A stretch of DNA of 64,000 nucleotides, taken from Cephalotrichum gorgonifer (Eukaryota; Ascomycota; Sordariomycetes; Microascales; Microascaceae). The stretch is from assembly GCA_900312665.1 (NCBI GenBank), contig ONZQ02000012.1:4540-68539 (forward strand), in the 5' to 3' direction. Both the position numbers and the translations under genes were made by a program. This document shows positions 21,270-30,932 of the stretch, piece by piece (the first letter of the stretch is position 1; every line of letters begins with the position of its first letter). The notes beneath the pieces were generated by a model. It made no database searches. It was not told the origin of the DNA and was given only the letters and a program-made list of their open reading frames with translations.

Positions 21270-22751
21270 ATGACAGGTGAAGAGAGGGTGCTCCCACTCC
21301 CGGGCACACCGGAACCCAAGGCCCGCTCCACAGTACGCTTACGAAAACTTGGTACCGGCTCTGCTACTCCGCTTAATACGATTGCGAAGAAACCAGGCCA
21401 CCGTCAGAAGTTTGCCGCTACGGACTCGCCCATCGCATTCCCCATCGACAGCCCAGTCCACTTGGATCAGTCATCGAGACAGAAGGGTAACACCGGAAGG
21501 AGGAAGAAATATGTCTCCGCTCGGACTGGCACCTCGGCTTCGGGCCGCAAGGAACATGTTACCGCTCAGGCCGAAGGTGTGGATCTTATACCGCAAGCCT
21601 CCACCTATGCCGCTGTGCGAGAGTGGTTGAAGTACGATGATGGGATGCTAGAAGACGACGAGCCGCCACAGATGTGTAAAACACCCACGTCGGAAAGTCC
21701 TTCTGCCATGGAAGCAGAGGATCCATGCGTTCCCAAGCAGGAGGCAAGCGGTCTCGGCATACCGTCCCCTGGATCCTTACACGCCGAGGACCGGACTCAT
21801 GGGGGAACTATCCTCCCCACGCCCGGCCAACCATCTACAAAAAGCAGTCCAAGGAAACGAAAGCCGACGGCGGCGGCTAGGGCAGTCGAAGGCTCGGGCG
21901 ACGTGCAGGTGGTATCATCACGGCAGGCGCGGAAGAATTTCGAAATAGTCAAGCGTGAGCAAGCGGAGACTTTCCTCAAGGAGCTTGACGACACCATCGC
22001 GGGAGGTAGACTGTCCAAGCTGGCTGCATCTACCGGAGGCGTCAAGCTGAATTGGACTAACAAGCTTAACACGACGGCGGGGCGTGCCAACTGGAAGCGA
22101 GAGTCCGTCCAGACTGGGCCAGCGGGACAAACTGTCACGCAGTACAGGCACCATGCATCCATCGACATCGCCGAGAAGGTCATCGACAATGAGCACCGCT
22201 TACTGAACGTGATCGCCCATGAGTTCTGCCACTTGGCTAACTTCATGATCAGTGGGGTAACTGGGAACCCGCACGGCAAAGAGTTCAAGTCATGGGCGTC
22301 GAAGTGCTCGGAGGCATTTTCTGAGCGAGGTATTCAGGTCACGACAAAACATTCCTACGACATTGACTTCAAATACATTTGGACTTGCGCCGTGTGCATG
22401 CTCGAATACAAGCGCCACTCCAAAAGCATCGATCCTACGCGCCACCGATGCGGTGCTTGCCAGGGTACTCTACAGCAAATCAAGCCAACTCCTCGTGCAG
22501 GGGGTACGGGGAAGAGCTCGGAGTACCAGGTATTCCTTCGGGAACAGATGAAGGTCGTAAGGGCGGAGAACCCAAAGGTGCCTCAGAAGGAGATTATGCG
22601 CCTTGTCGCCCAGAAATGGGCTGCCAGTCCGCGGAAGGGCGGGGACGGAAGCGTGGCGCCGGTTGAAACGACGACAGACAAGGCACCGGATATGGCACTG
22701 CGGGACGTCACCGATCAACTCAATTCTCTAGATCTTGGGGGCGGTAACTGA
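21270..22751 (+). CDS. GCNA/ACRC-type SprT-like metalloprotease with C-terminal HMG box
   Basis: 493 aa, single exon. Predicted nuclear zinc protease for DNA-protein crosslinks, of the SprT-like family. Residues 1-215 are a disordered, basic and acidic N-terminus. The SprT domain (about 220-360) has the active site HEFCH (His317, Glu318, His321) and a third likely zinc ligand His335 in NPHGKEF. A zinc ribbon follows with C373, C376, C394 and C397 (CAVC...CGAC). Residues about 415-455 (YQVFLREQMKVV...QKWAAS) look like an HMG box. The order SprT, zinc ribbon, HMG box is that of GCNA/ACRC and its fission-yeast HMG-box relative, rather than SPRTN (which has SHP/PIP/UBZ motifs) or Wss1. Confidence 0.88.
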   Translation: MTGEERVLPLPGTPEPKARSTVRLRKLGTGSATPLNTIAKKPGHRQKFAATDSPIAFPIDSPVHLDQSSRQKGNTGRRKKYVSARTGTSASGRKEHVTAQAEGVDLIPQASTYAAVREWLKYDDGMLEDDEPPQMCKTPTSESPSAMEAEDPCVPKQEASGLGIPSPGSLHAEDRTHGGTILPTPGQPSTKSSPRKRKPTAAARAVEGSGDVQVVSSRQARKNFEIVKREQAETFLKELDDTIAGGRLSKLAASTGGVKLNWTNKLNTTAGRANWKRESVQTGPAGQTVTQYRHHASIDIAEKVIDNEHRLLNVIAHEFCHLANFMISGVTGNPHGKEFKSWASKCSEAFSERGIQVTTKHSYDIDFKYIWTCAVCMLEYKRHSKSIDPTRHRCGACQGTLQQIKPTPRAGGTGKSSEYQVFLREQMKVVRAENPKVPQKEIMRLVAQKWAASPRKGGDGSVAPVETTTDKAPDMALRDVTDQLNSLDLGGGN

Positions 22752-22889
22752 GTTGTGTATGAATACTATAGGAGTTTATAACGAAAGCCGACTACACAAC
22801 TGAGTACTTCGAACTGATGATCCATGACACCGTAAAGTCCGCTTCGAGCCATCCCACCATTGGGCAGTGCCTACCCGAAAGCCCTACAC

Positions 22890-23653
22890 TCATACCTCAT
22901 TAAACAAGCCCCAGTCCTTAACCTTGAATGTGTCCCAGATTCTCCCAGCATATTCTACAGCGTCGCCGATGAGCACGCCCTGCTTACCTAGCTCTAGATC
23001 AACCTCGTCTTCGACATACTCGCCTTTAATATGGGGGACGTTGATGGTGATGATTATGTCGGTCGACTCCTTCTCCAACCGCACCATCGTCAAGATAATT
23101 GCAGTAAAGTCCGGTGCGGATGTCCCTTTGGATTGTTCAACGTTCGGTGATTGCGTCGCGATCAACGTATAGGCAGGGATCTCGTCACTGCCCCCGGTCC
23201 ATGTCAGTATTCCTAACCGTTTCATTTTTGGCAACGGCAGGGGTGGAAAGGGGGGGAGGGGGGTTTCCGCCCCTGGTTCCAGTCTAAGCATACCCGAGGC
23301 GAGAAAAGTGCGTCACAGATGAATTCCAGACCTTGACGGTGTCAATGTCGTCACCGACGATATCCTCCAGGTGGGTTGTGAGGGCGCGGCCGTCGATTTC
23401 TGGTCCAGACCCAGGAGGGCCGACCCGCTCGGAAATGTCGAAGATTATGGAGGTGTATCCATCCTGGTCCATCCAGACTTCCTGGTTGTCGGGGACCTGG
23501 CGAAGCTTGCTGGGATTGCGAGAATCAGTATACGGAGAGATCTTGAGTTCGTCGCGTCGCGACATCTAAAACTCACCTAACATCAACAAAATGCTCTGGC
23601 AGATCGCTCACCAGGGCACCCCCGTAAAGCGGCGTACTCTTGAACTTCGGCAT
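22890..23653 (-). CDS. MOG1: Ran-binding nuclear import factor Mog1
   Basis: 196 aa in three exons: 23653-23577, 23509-23294 and 23187-22890. Mog1 binds GTPase Ran/Gsp1 and promotes nucleotide release during nuclear protein import. The N-terminus MPKFKSTPLYGGALVSDLP, then HFVDVSKLRQVPDNQEVW, is the conserved Mog1 signature (GGA...P..F.D.S..R.VPD.QEV). The middle has the acidic DIVGDD segment and the C-terminal beta strands (TDIIITINVPHIKGEY). The initiating exon is only 77 nt and is missed if the ORF containing the rest is taken alone. Intron 2 has long C runs on the sense strand. The gene is divergent from HNT1 and its stop lies 138 bp from the stop of the plus-strand SprT-like gene. Confidence 0.92.
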
Positions 23654-24351
23654 CCTAACTTATCAACGTAACTCTCCAGTCGTGGTTGACCATGGAAACG
23701 TTTGTGCTGCTGTGCCAGAGTTTTGGCCAAGCCGAGGAGGGGTAGAGGGCGGAATCAGGCTGCGGGGGGGAGTGACGTATGATGATGGTATTTGACCAAG
23801 GTCACCAAAGAGTTCTAACAATTACTAAGGACGGTCGTGGTACTCAGGCGCAGCTTCGAGCTCGCGGACTGGTTAAGTCTATTGTGTATTTATCGGGGCT
23901 CATACCCCGGCGACCCGTATAGAAAGGCCTTCTGAATGAACTAAATATGTGCTCAACTATGTGTGTACGATTCGGACTTTGAACGAAGAAAAAAAAACTG
24001 GTTTGCAAAAAGCGATAGTTGAACCACGAGGGTTCTTATTTGCCAAAGATTGCTAGAATGGAGTTTTCTGGGCCAATTCTACGGTCACATCTGGTAAAAG
24101 GCAAGAGGTGAGTGCGCTAGAAGGTCCCACTCCAACAACTTTGCTTTCAAAGGTCCCTTATAAAGGGCACTTTTTATGATTACTCAGCTTCAACTACCGG
24201 CTGTAGTCACCAACCCCTCATTGACATCCTGGCGGCGGTCATAAGAGGACCAACGTCATTGGCCTCATCACAGTAGACTTGAGACGTGAGTATTAGCAGA
24301 CCTCACGACCACACCTCAGTTTCCATTGTCCACCAGTGAACAAAATACACC
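23654..24351. other. Divergent promoter of MOG1 and HNT1
   Basis: About 700 bp with no gene. A TATAAA element at 24159-24164 inside CCCTTATAAAGGG lies about 190 bp upstream of the HNT1 start and is a plausible core-promoter element. Confidence 0.5.
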
Positions 24352-25077
24352 ATGGCGTCCTGCATCTTTTGCCGTATTATCAAGGGTATGGATCCACGAA
24401 CTGTCATTCCCTAACCTCACTTAGCTCATTTTATCAGGTGAAATTCCTTGCCTGAAGCTCTTCGAGAACGAGAAGACCTTGGCCTTCCTTGATATCAACC
24501 CGCTTAGCCGTGGACACGCGGTCAGTACACAAACAATGGTGATCCCTGTTGATCTCGAACCCTTCTAACTCCAGCTCATCTGCAGCTTGTGATTCCGAAG
24601 TTCCATGGCGCGAAGCTGGCCGATGTGCCGGATGAGCACCTAACCGACATCCTGGTTAGTAGTATCACCTTCAACTAGCTCGCTCTTCGTTCATAGGCAG
24701 GGCTAACATGTCATTCCACGATAGCCTATAATCAAGAGGCTGGCGGCGGCGGCGGAGGTGACGGATTATAATCTTCTGCAGAACAATGGCACAATCGCCC
24801 ACCAGCAGGTGCACCACGTACGAACCCCCTTAGCCTAGTTCTTCCTAGCATGCGGTGCTTCTTGGCTAACCTTGCAACCCTTGGCTTAGGTACACTTCCA
24901 CATGGTATGTGTGGCGTCAATCAGAGTCTATTTTTTTATTGCCCCTAGCTGACTTGTGTGTACTACCAGATCCCTAAGCCCAACGAACAGGAGGGCCTCG
25001 GCATTACCTGGCCTGCGCAGACCACGGACATGGACAAGCTCAAGGCCTTGCAGGAACACCTCAAGTCAAAGATGTAA
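24352..25077 (+). CDS. HNT1: HIT-family nucleotide hydrolase (Hint1/Hnt1)
   Basis: 133 aa protein assembled from six small exons: 24352-24385, 24438-24520, 24586-24654, 24725-24817, 24890-24904 and 24970-25077 (402 nt, phases consistent). HNT1/HINT1 hydrolyses adenosine 5'-phosphoramidates. It starts MASCIFCRIIKGEIPCLKL, with DINPLSRGH and VIPKFH as in the family, and carries the histidine triad His93-Val-His95-Phe-His97-Met. The triad is split by introns: His93 ends exon 4, exon 5 is a 15-nt micro-exon coding VHFHM, and exon 6 starts IPKPNEQEG. Because no exon exceeds 108 nt this gene is easily missed. It converges on the CRAL-TRIO gene, whose stop is at 25231. Confidence 0.93.
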
Positions 25078-25230
25078 ACCTCGGAGGATATTGAACTATT
25101 CCCAGGCATTCAACGACAATAAATCTGGCAACTTAGCCCCCTCCCCGGCTTGCTCCCGTGCACTCCCTTGCCAATTCGGCTATGCATTCATGTACAAGGC
25201 TTATCGAACAACCGGGCAGTAGTATATTTA

Positions 25231-26885
25231 TTAATCTACATCGTCAGCGGACGTCTCAACCGCCGACCCACTGTTACCGTTGCTTGTCGCACCGTTCCTA
25301 TTCCTGTGGGGATAGAAGTCTAGCACACCCCCGGGCTTGATCATGCCAGTACGGTCCCAGAGGGATCGTGCTCTGATGTAAGGGTCCAGCTCCCAGTAGT
25401 TCTCCCTCAGCTTAGCCGCTATCGCAGTGCGAGATTCTTTGCAAGCTGCAGCGGTGTCACCACTGCCACGCTTGATCCACCTGAGTGTTTCCTGCTCGTA
25501 TTCCGCAATCAGCTGCTGCCGAGCGTCTGAAATACGATCCCTCGTAGCCGTGTCTGCCATCTTGGCGTTTTCGCCCTCAACAGGTTCGTCGTAATGGTAG
25601 TTCCATTCCTCAAGCCCGTCCACCTCCTTCGGGAGGCCGGTCAAGTCAACGAACGCTGCCATCTCCTTGGCATTGTTGAGGAACTGGACTTTGCTAGCGA
25701 CGACCGGATCTAGCCAGCCCCGAATGATTTTCCAGATGCCTATAGAGGGATATGTATCGGTTATCTCCTGCACACGCACGCATACACTTGACAGGGGCGT
25801 ACTTACCCTGGAACACCCATGGGGCTTTGTACACAAGGACTGTCCCGAGAGACTCCGGGTAGTTGGCTTCGAAGCACTTTATCATGAACTTTACTGGGGT
25901 GTAGTCCTAGAGGAAGGGCTGGGTTAATACGGGGACCCTGAGGCGGGGGCGGGGCGGGGCGGGGCACCAGAAACCAGAACATACCATGTTCGACAGCGAG
26001 AAGCCAGTCATATCAAAGACGATGGTCTGGCTTTAGTTAGTATTGGGGCCGGGCGGCTTATACACGAATAATCCACGGGTGGAGGGAAGCAGTTTCTGGG
26101 ATGAAACTCACGGCGGTGTCAACCGGGGGCGCAAGGAGCATGCGGCAGGTCTCGATGATGTAGACGGTGTTTCTCTCCAATGCCTCCTCAGAGTGGTCAC
26201 CCTGATGATGCAGTCGGACCCTGACGAAACAGATGGGTCTGCCGGCCTTATCCAGGCCGTGTAGGAAGGCTTTCCCCATCCTCATCTGGGCGAGGAAGTC
26301 ATGACCGAGGGTCTTGGCAGCGCCATCCTGGCCCTTTTCCGCCGCTGCGGCGTCACCTTCGCCCTTCCTCATAATGTCGTCGTCAACATGCATGTCCACC
26401 GCCCTCCAATTCATGGTTGCTATTAGCATCACCAGTGCCCTCTCGACATCCCACTTGCGTGCCCTGAGAAACCTGAGTAGGAGGGCGTCGGGGTTGTCAT
26501 GCTTGACCATGGCCCACATGGTCTCTCGTATAGAGTCGGGAGACATATTCGCCAGCGTATCGAGATACTGCCGGACCTGGCCATGCTTGTCGTCCCCGTC
26601 AGCCTCGCTCACGGACGAAGGCTCAAAGACGGCGGAGCCACCTGGCGACGGAGTATCGGCGGTTCTCCTACTAAACAGTCCTTTCTTCTTCTTTGCCTTC
26701 TCCGCTTGCGCGGCGGCGGGCTGTTCAGTGGCGGGGGCGTCGGGCCCTGGTAGGTCTACTGCACCCTCATTCGTAGTGTCGCGGCCAAACACGCGGAACA
26801 GCAACGACCAAAGTCGGCGTAGGCTTTCTTCCTGCTCAGGAGTGAGATTCCCGGGGCGTCCGGCGGGCGTATTGGCTGTGGTCAT
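25231..26885 (-). CDS. CRAL-TRIO (Sec14-like) lipid-transfer protein, Csr1-like
   Basis: 474 aa in four exons: 26885-26112, 26026-25985, 25906-25807 and 25739-25231. Sec14-superfamily proteins bind and exchange phosphatidylinositol and other lipids between membranes. After a low-complexity N-terminus with a basic stretch (EKAKKKKGLF) comes CRAL_TRIO_N (LLRFLRARKWDVERALVML) and the lipid-binding CRAL-TRIO domain (RPICFVRVRLH, IVFDMTGFSLSNMDYTPVKF, NYPESLGTVLVYKAPWVF, WKIIRGWLDPVVASKVQFL). The C-terminal tail RENYWELDPYIRARSLWDR is typical of fungal Csr1-like members. I chose ATG 26885 because MTTANTPAGRPGNLTPEQE matches the family start; the frame stays open upstream to 27290. Intron 2 is a (CCCCG) repeat on the sense strand. 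Confidence 0.88.
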
Positions 26886-28204
26886 CGCAGCAGCGGGGTC
26901 GACGGACAGCTCGGTGGGGTCGGAGAGACGAGCGGGTTCACTGCAACGCGGCGCTGGCAGTTGGAAGTACGCGAGAGAGAGGAGGAGAGCGAGCGACGCT
27001 GTAACAAGAAGGCCGTTGCTTCCGGATCGGAGCTGATATGTGGCACAAGATAGAGTTGTTGGTGACGAGTGGTAGACTGGACTTGTATTATATCGGGTCG
27101 AAGGGGCGGGAAGCGGCGACAAGAAGTGCTGGCCGGGGGGCGTATGTGGGCCTGTCTTCGAAAATCTGTTACCCTTGCGAAAGCTTAAACGGGGGGCGGA
27201 TTTCAATTCCTGGGCCAGGAGACGTGAGAAAAAAGGCGTCCAGGTGCGCGAAAGGAATGGCTTGAGAGACAGGTTGGGCGTGGAACCCATGCATGCAGAT
27301 GGACTCTTGTGCGCGAGTTCAACAAGTTTAAATCGGAGCGGAGCAGCCGGGAGATGTTACTAACACCAGACAGGCTGTTCCTCTTGTATGTACGTATCCA
27401 CGTATCCATGTACCCACGTTCAGTTTGCACGCGTGCTCGTACTTCGTACTTGTGTCTTAAATCCGCGCAATCTGGGGCGAAAAGGCATGGTAGACACCAG
27501 AGTTCGAGTAGTGTTGAATGGTCTGCTTGTACTCGTCCTTGTGTACTCCGTAGTACCCCATAATAATCTCCTCAGCCCAATGGTGGGGTACACGGAAGTA
27601 CGGAAGGTAGGCTGTTGGCGGGTTGAGGCTGTGTTCTGGGGTGCTAGGGCACCACCTAATACCACCTATTACAAAGGTACCAGGAGTGGATGACCCCACC
27701 ATGTATTACCGGTTCAGGTTAACGACGACTTGTCGTGAGACAGAGTACCTGGGCTCGTTACAACTCGTGGCGTCAACCTCGTAGCAATGCGATTTCGATA
27801 TGCCCCAAGGTTGACGACGTTAATGCCCGTACCTACTTCATATAAATGATATCATCTAAAGGTCCTGGTATTTTAGTATCAATACAGGCACGGATGCAGA
27901 TGCACTTTTAGAGTGATGTCATCGGACGAATGTGCTGGCCAAGCGGTTTTTTTCTATTAATATTACACGTATCTATGATTCAGGTACCAATGACGCGGAG
28001 AGGGTCGCTGTTTAGGTAGCGCGCGGTATTAGATTTCACTGCGATGGGATCCGTCGTGAGCAAAACACACAAATCGAGCCACCGAACAACATTCGGGTTT
28101 TGGACAATTGAAAGTTGAAGGGTAATACAGAAAAGGAAGAGCCACCCACTAGTTACCTGTGTCTCCGACCAACTTCCCTCTGCGCACACCATCCCACATC
28201 AGAG
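26886..28204. other. Intergenic: divergent promoters of CRAL-TRIO gene and DAM1
   Basis: 1.3 kb without a supported gene. The CRAL-TRIO reading frame continues open to 27290 but upstream codons look non-conserved. Nothing repetitive or RNA-like noticed. Confidence 0.5.
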
Positions 28205-29048
28205 ATGAGCGCCGCCTTCAGCGAGAGCCGCAACCAGTCCGACAAACGGTCCACCTCGAGACCGCGCACCCCACGCCCGACAACACCACTTCGCCCCTCG
28301 TCGCACTCGTCATTTCGCGAGTCGGCAAGGTCTAGCGGTGAGCAGGATGCTCCCTTTCCGCTAAATGCTTTCGAGCCCGCATTTGCCGAATTGGCGGATT
28401 CCATTGCCGACCTGGAGGCCAATTTGATGCACTTCCAACTTATGCATGAGTCTCTGGCTCGCTTTGGCGAATCTTTCGCCGGCTTCCTGTATGGCCTCAA
28501 CATGAACGCGTTTTGTGTCGACTTCCCCGAGGTGAGATTTCCCCGTGGATTCCAACACTAGAACACCTTTGTACTATAGTTGTATCAGATGTTGATATCT
28601 CTTGCCATAGGGCCCGATCCCAGAGTCATTCCGCCACCCCAGAGAACACGGGACACAGTCAGGTAGATATCTTCGTCCCTCACCTCTCCCTGCCACAGGC
28701 CATGTGCTCACTGCCATCGCAGGTCCGAAGTCACGGGATGCCAGAGGCACTGAGGAATCAGAGAGCGAGGCTACATTCATGTATGTTACGGCGCCGACGT
28801 TTTATCATTCAAAGTGCTCTCGTGTACTAATGGTACATTTTAGGACGACCGACATCTCATTCGTCGAAAACCCCGTCTCCCAGAAGTCATCAAAATTCAC
28901 CACGCCGGAGGCCAAAGCGCCCCGTGGGGCCAGCAGTGGCCAACCACTTGGTCGCGGAGGCAGAGCCGGAAGGGGAGGGAGGTCGAATGCGCAAGGACGC
29001 CAACGGCCCAGCGGTCTGGTTCCTCCTCGGGTGCGTGGTGTGCGGTGA
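28205..29048 (+). CDS. DAM1: DASH/DAM1 complex subunit Dam1
   Basis: 213 aa in four exons: 28205-28531, 28611-28662, 28723-28780 and 28844-29048. Dam1 is part of the fungal-specific DASH ring that couples kinetochores to spindle microtubules. The conserved Dam1 domain occupies about residues 57-115 (NAFEPAFAELADSIADLEAN, LMHESLARFGESFAGFLYG, NMNAFCVDFPEGP). The N-terminus is Ser/Arg/Pro-rich (with TPRPTTPLRP). The C-terminus is basic and Gly/Arg-rich (GRGGRAGRGGR), consistent with the microtubule-binding tail whose phosphorylation by Aurora B/Ipl1 is known in yeast. The 52- and 58-nt middle exons were identified from phase and splice sites. The gene converges on BUD20. Confidence 0.93.
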
Positions 29049-29283
29049 GAGCCAAATGCTTGCAAGATGGCCCATCTTCTGATCCGAATCGGAAAGAGGG
29101 GTCCGTTGAGAGGATTGCGGGAGCAAGGGCAGGGTCTCAACGCGGAGGTTGTCAGCTGGACTATTGGCTCGAGGCCGTGGCGCTTGACCCTTGCCAGCCC
29201 CATAACTGATCCGCCGGATGCTATGCATGTTGGTGAGATAGCATCTAGCCTGTCCATAGACAGGACCGGTTGATCGGCATGAT

Positions 29284-29780
29284 TCAGGTCATCATCTCTA
29301 CCTCGTTCTCGTCTTCCCTCCTGGGGCCCGGCCCAACGTTATCAGTTCGAAGTCCGATCGCTGCTTCCGCCTCTTTTTGACTGTATGGTTCTTCCTCGAG
29401 CTTCTTGACCCTTTCACCGACGATCAACAAGTGTCAGTATACATCCTTAGTGGTGGGGTTTGCAGGGCTACACACCGTTTCTTGTGTGGTTTACTCCGCT
29501 TATGGGTAAACATGGTGGCTTGCGTTTCAAACCACCTTGAGCATTCGACGCAATACCATTTCCCCAACCCAGGGAGATCCTCCGACGCTTGCGTTTCTTT
29601 GTAGATCTCGAGGTGCCTAGGGGACAGGAGGTCGGCCTTGGCTTGGTCCAGGTCTCTGTAATTAAGAGCTTATGATTAGTCTTGCTTCACAGAATGGAAG
29701 AAAACAACCACGACTGGTAACTGGACATACCTGGTCTTCCTCCTCGTCTTTGTCCTCGTTCTTGGTGCCTTGACTCCCAT
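29284..29780 (-). CDS. BUD20: C2H2 zinc-finger ribosome-biogenesis factor Bud20 (ZNF593 family)
   Basis: 118 aa in three exons: 29780-29731, 29655-29476 and 29410-29284. Bud20 is a shuttling pre-60S ribosomal-subunit export factor. The basic N-terminus (MGVKAPRTRTKTRRKTRDLD) is the family hallmark. A single long-spaced C2H2 finger follows, C-x2-C-x12-H-x5-H in YCVECSRWFETQATMFTHKR and KPHKKR. The conserved EEPYSQKEAEAAIGL segment closes the protein before an acidic tail (REDENEVEMMT). No single ORF reveals this gene; it was recovered by splicing. A 9-bp-arm palindrome lies 90-112 bp upstream of the ATG. Confidence 0.9.
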
Positions 29781-30932
29781 TTTCGTCGTGTTTCGGCTGC
29801 CGCGTCGGGTATATCAGACCGGTATTGGAAGGTGGTTGTTGAAATCACACCGGTTGACCGCGATTTTCTTGATTATCGATTCTCGATAATCCTCCAGCCC
29901 ACTTTTTCATGTGCGATAACAGTAAAAGCAGATAAGGGTTCAATAGTTGCATATATCTGTATAGAACCAATAATCGAACCACATATTGCATATTCATAAA
30001 TCCGAAGTCGATCTCGTATATACGAATAGGCCGAGCCTATGCCGAGGGAAGCGGGCCAGGGCCCTGTCGGCGTCTGTCGGCGTTAGGAAAGCTTCAATTC
30101 CTTGGGAGGTGCAATGTGCGTGCGACCGACCCGTGTGCTCTGAACGAAAGTTGAGGGGACTGTGCAATTTTTTAGGGGTGCATCCGCCTTGGCCGAGGAA
30201 ATAATCCGAGTTCTACGTGTACAAGTACAGGCGGTTCAGTATACGAGGAATACAACCCAACCCATCACATGCCCCGGGCATGTTCCCGTCGTCCGCGATG
30301 TAGACGGGAACATGGAATACACCTGCTACTGGATCCGAGGAGGTTACCAGCCCTCATCCGCGGTGTGAGTAAGCCATTGCTCCCGATCTCGGGCTGGTTT
30401 TCGTAAAACCATCTCACCTCTAACGCATCCCCATGGTGGGAGGAGTGAGCATTCGTCTAACCATGACAAGCATGAAGAGGCTTGCCTCATAATGATGTTG
30501 TAAATGTGGGTTTTACCGATGGTAACCTGATCTGACCTCGGCCGCACTTGTCCTGAGAATAATAATGGCCTGGCTCTGATTGGCCGATGCTCCTAGTAGC
30601 TTGTCGTCATAGCTCGGGGAGGGAAGGCACCTCCACTCTCTAGCGGTCGTTTCTCCGTTCGTTATCCGTTACACCGCGGGACATAATATCGTTAGAGCCG
30701 ACGGGAGACCTAGCCTTTTCTTTTTATTTTTTTTCTCCCGCAATCCCTCCATCTCCCCATCATATACCATCTCCTCTCCCTTACTTCAATCCAATTCAAT
30801 CGTGGAGTGTATTTTTCAACTCCCGTACACCGCGTCTACTTTCGTCTCCCCCCTACCCCCTTCGCCCCGACAGCTGTTGGGTTTACGTTCTACTGAGATA
30901 TATTTGAAGAGCGCATATTACAGCGGCTAAAC
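29781..30932. other. Divergent promoter of BUD20 and aconitase
   Basis: 1.15 kb, no gene. It contains a dyad with arms GATTATCGA (29871-29879) and TCGATAATC (29883-29891). Pyrimidine-rich sequence at about 30718-30870 precedes the aconitase start, a common feature of strongly expressed fungal genes. Confidence 0.55.
29871..29891. promoter_or_regulatory. Palindrome with TTATC/GATAA arms upstream of BUD20
   Basis: Perfect 9-bp inverted repeat GATTATCGA and TCGATAATC separated by 3 bp, 91 bp upstream of the BUD20 ATG. It contains two inverted GATA-type cores (TTATC and GATAA). Function is unproven. Confidence 0.4.

Noticed and set aside
26886..27290. 135-codon N-terminal extension of the CRAL-TRIO protein, including a hydrophobic stretch
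   Set aside because: The conserved family start (PAGRPGNLTPEQE) begins just after ATG 26885; upstream residues look like translated promoter.
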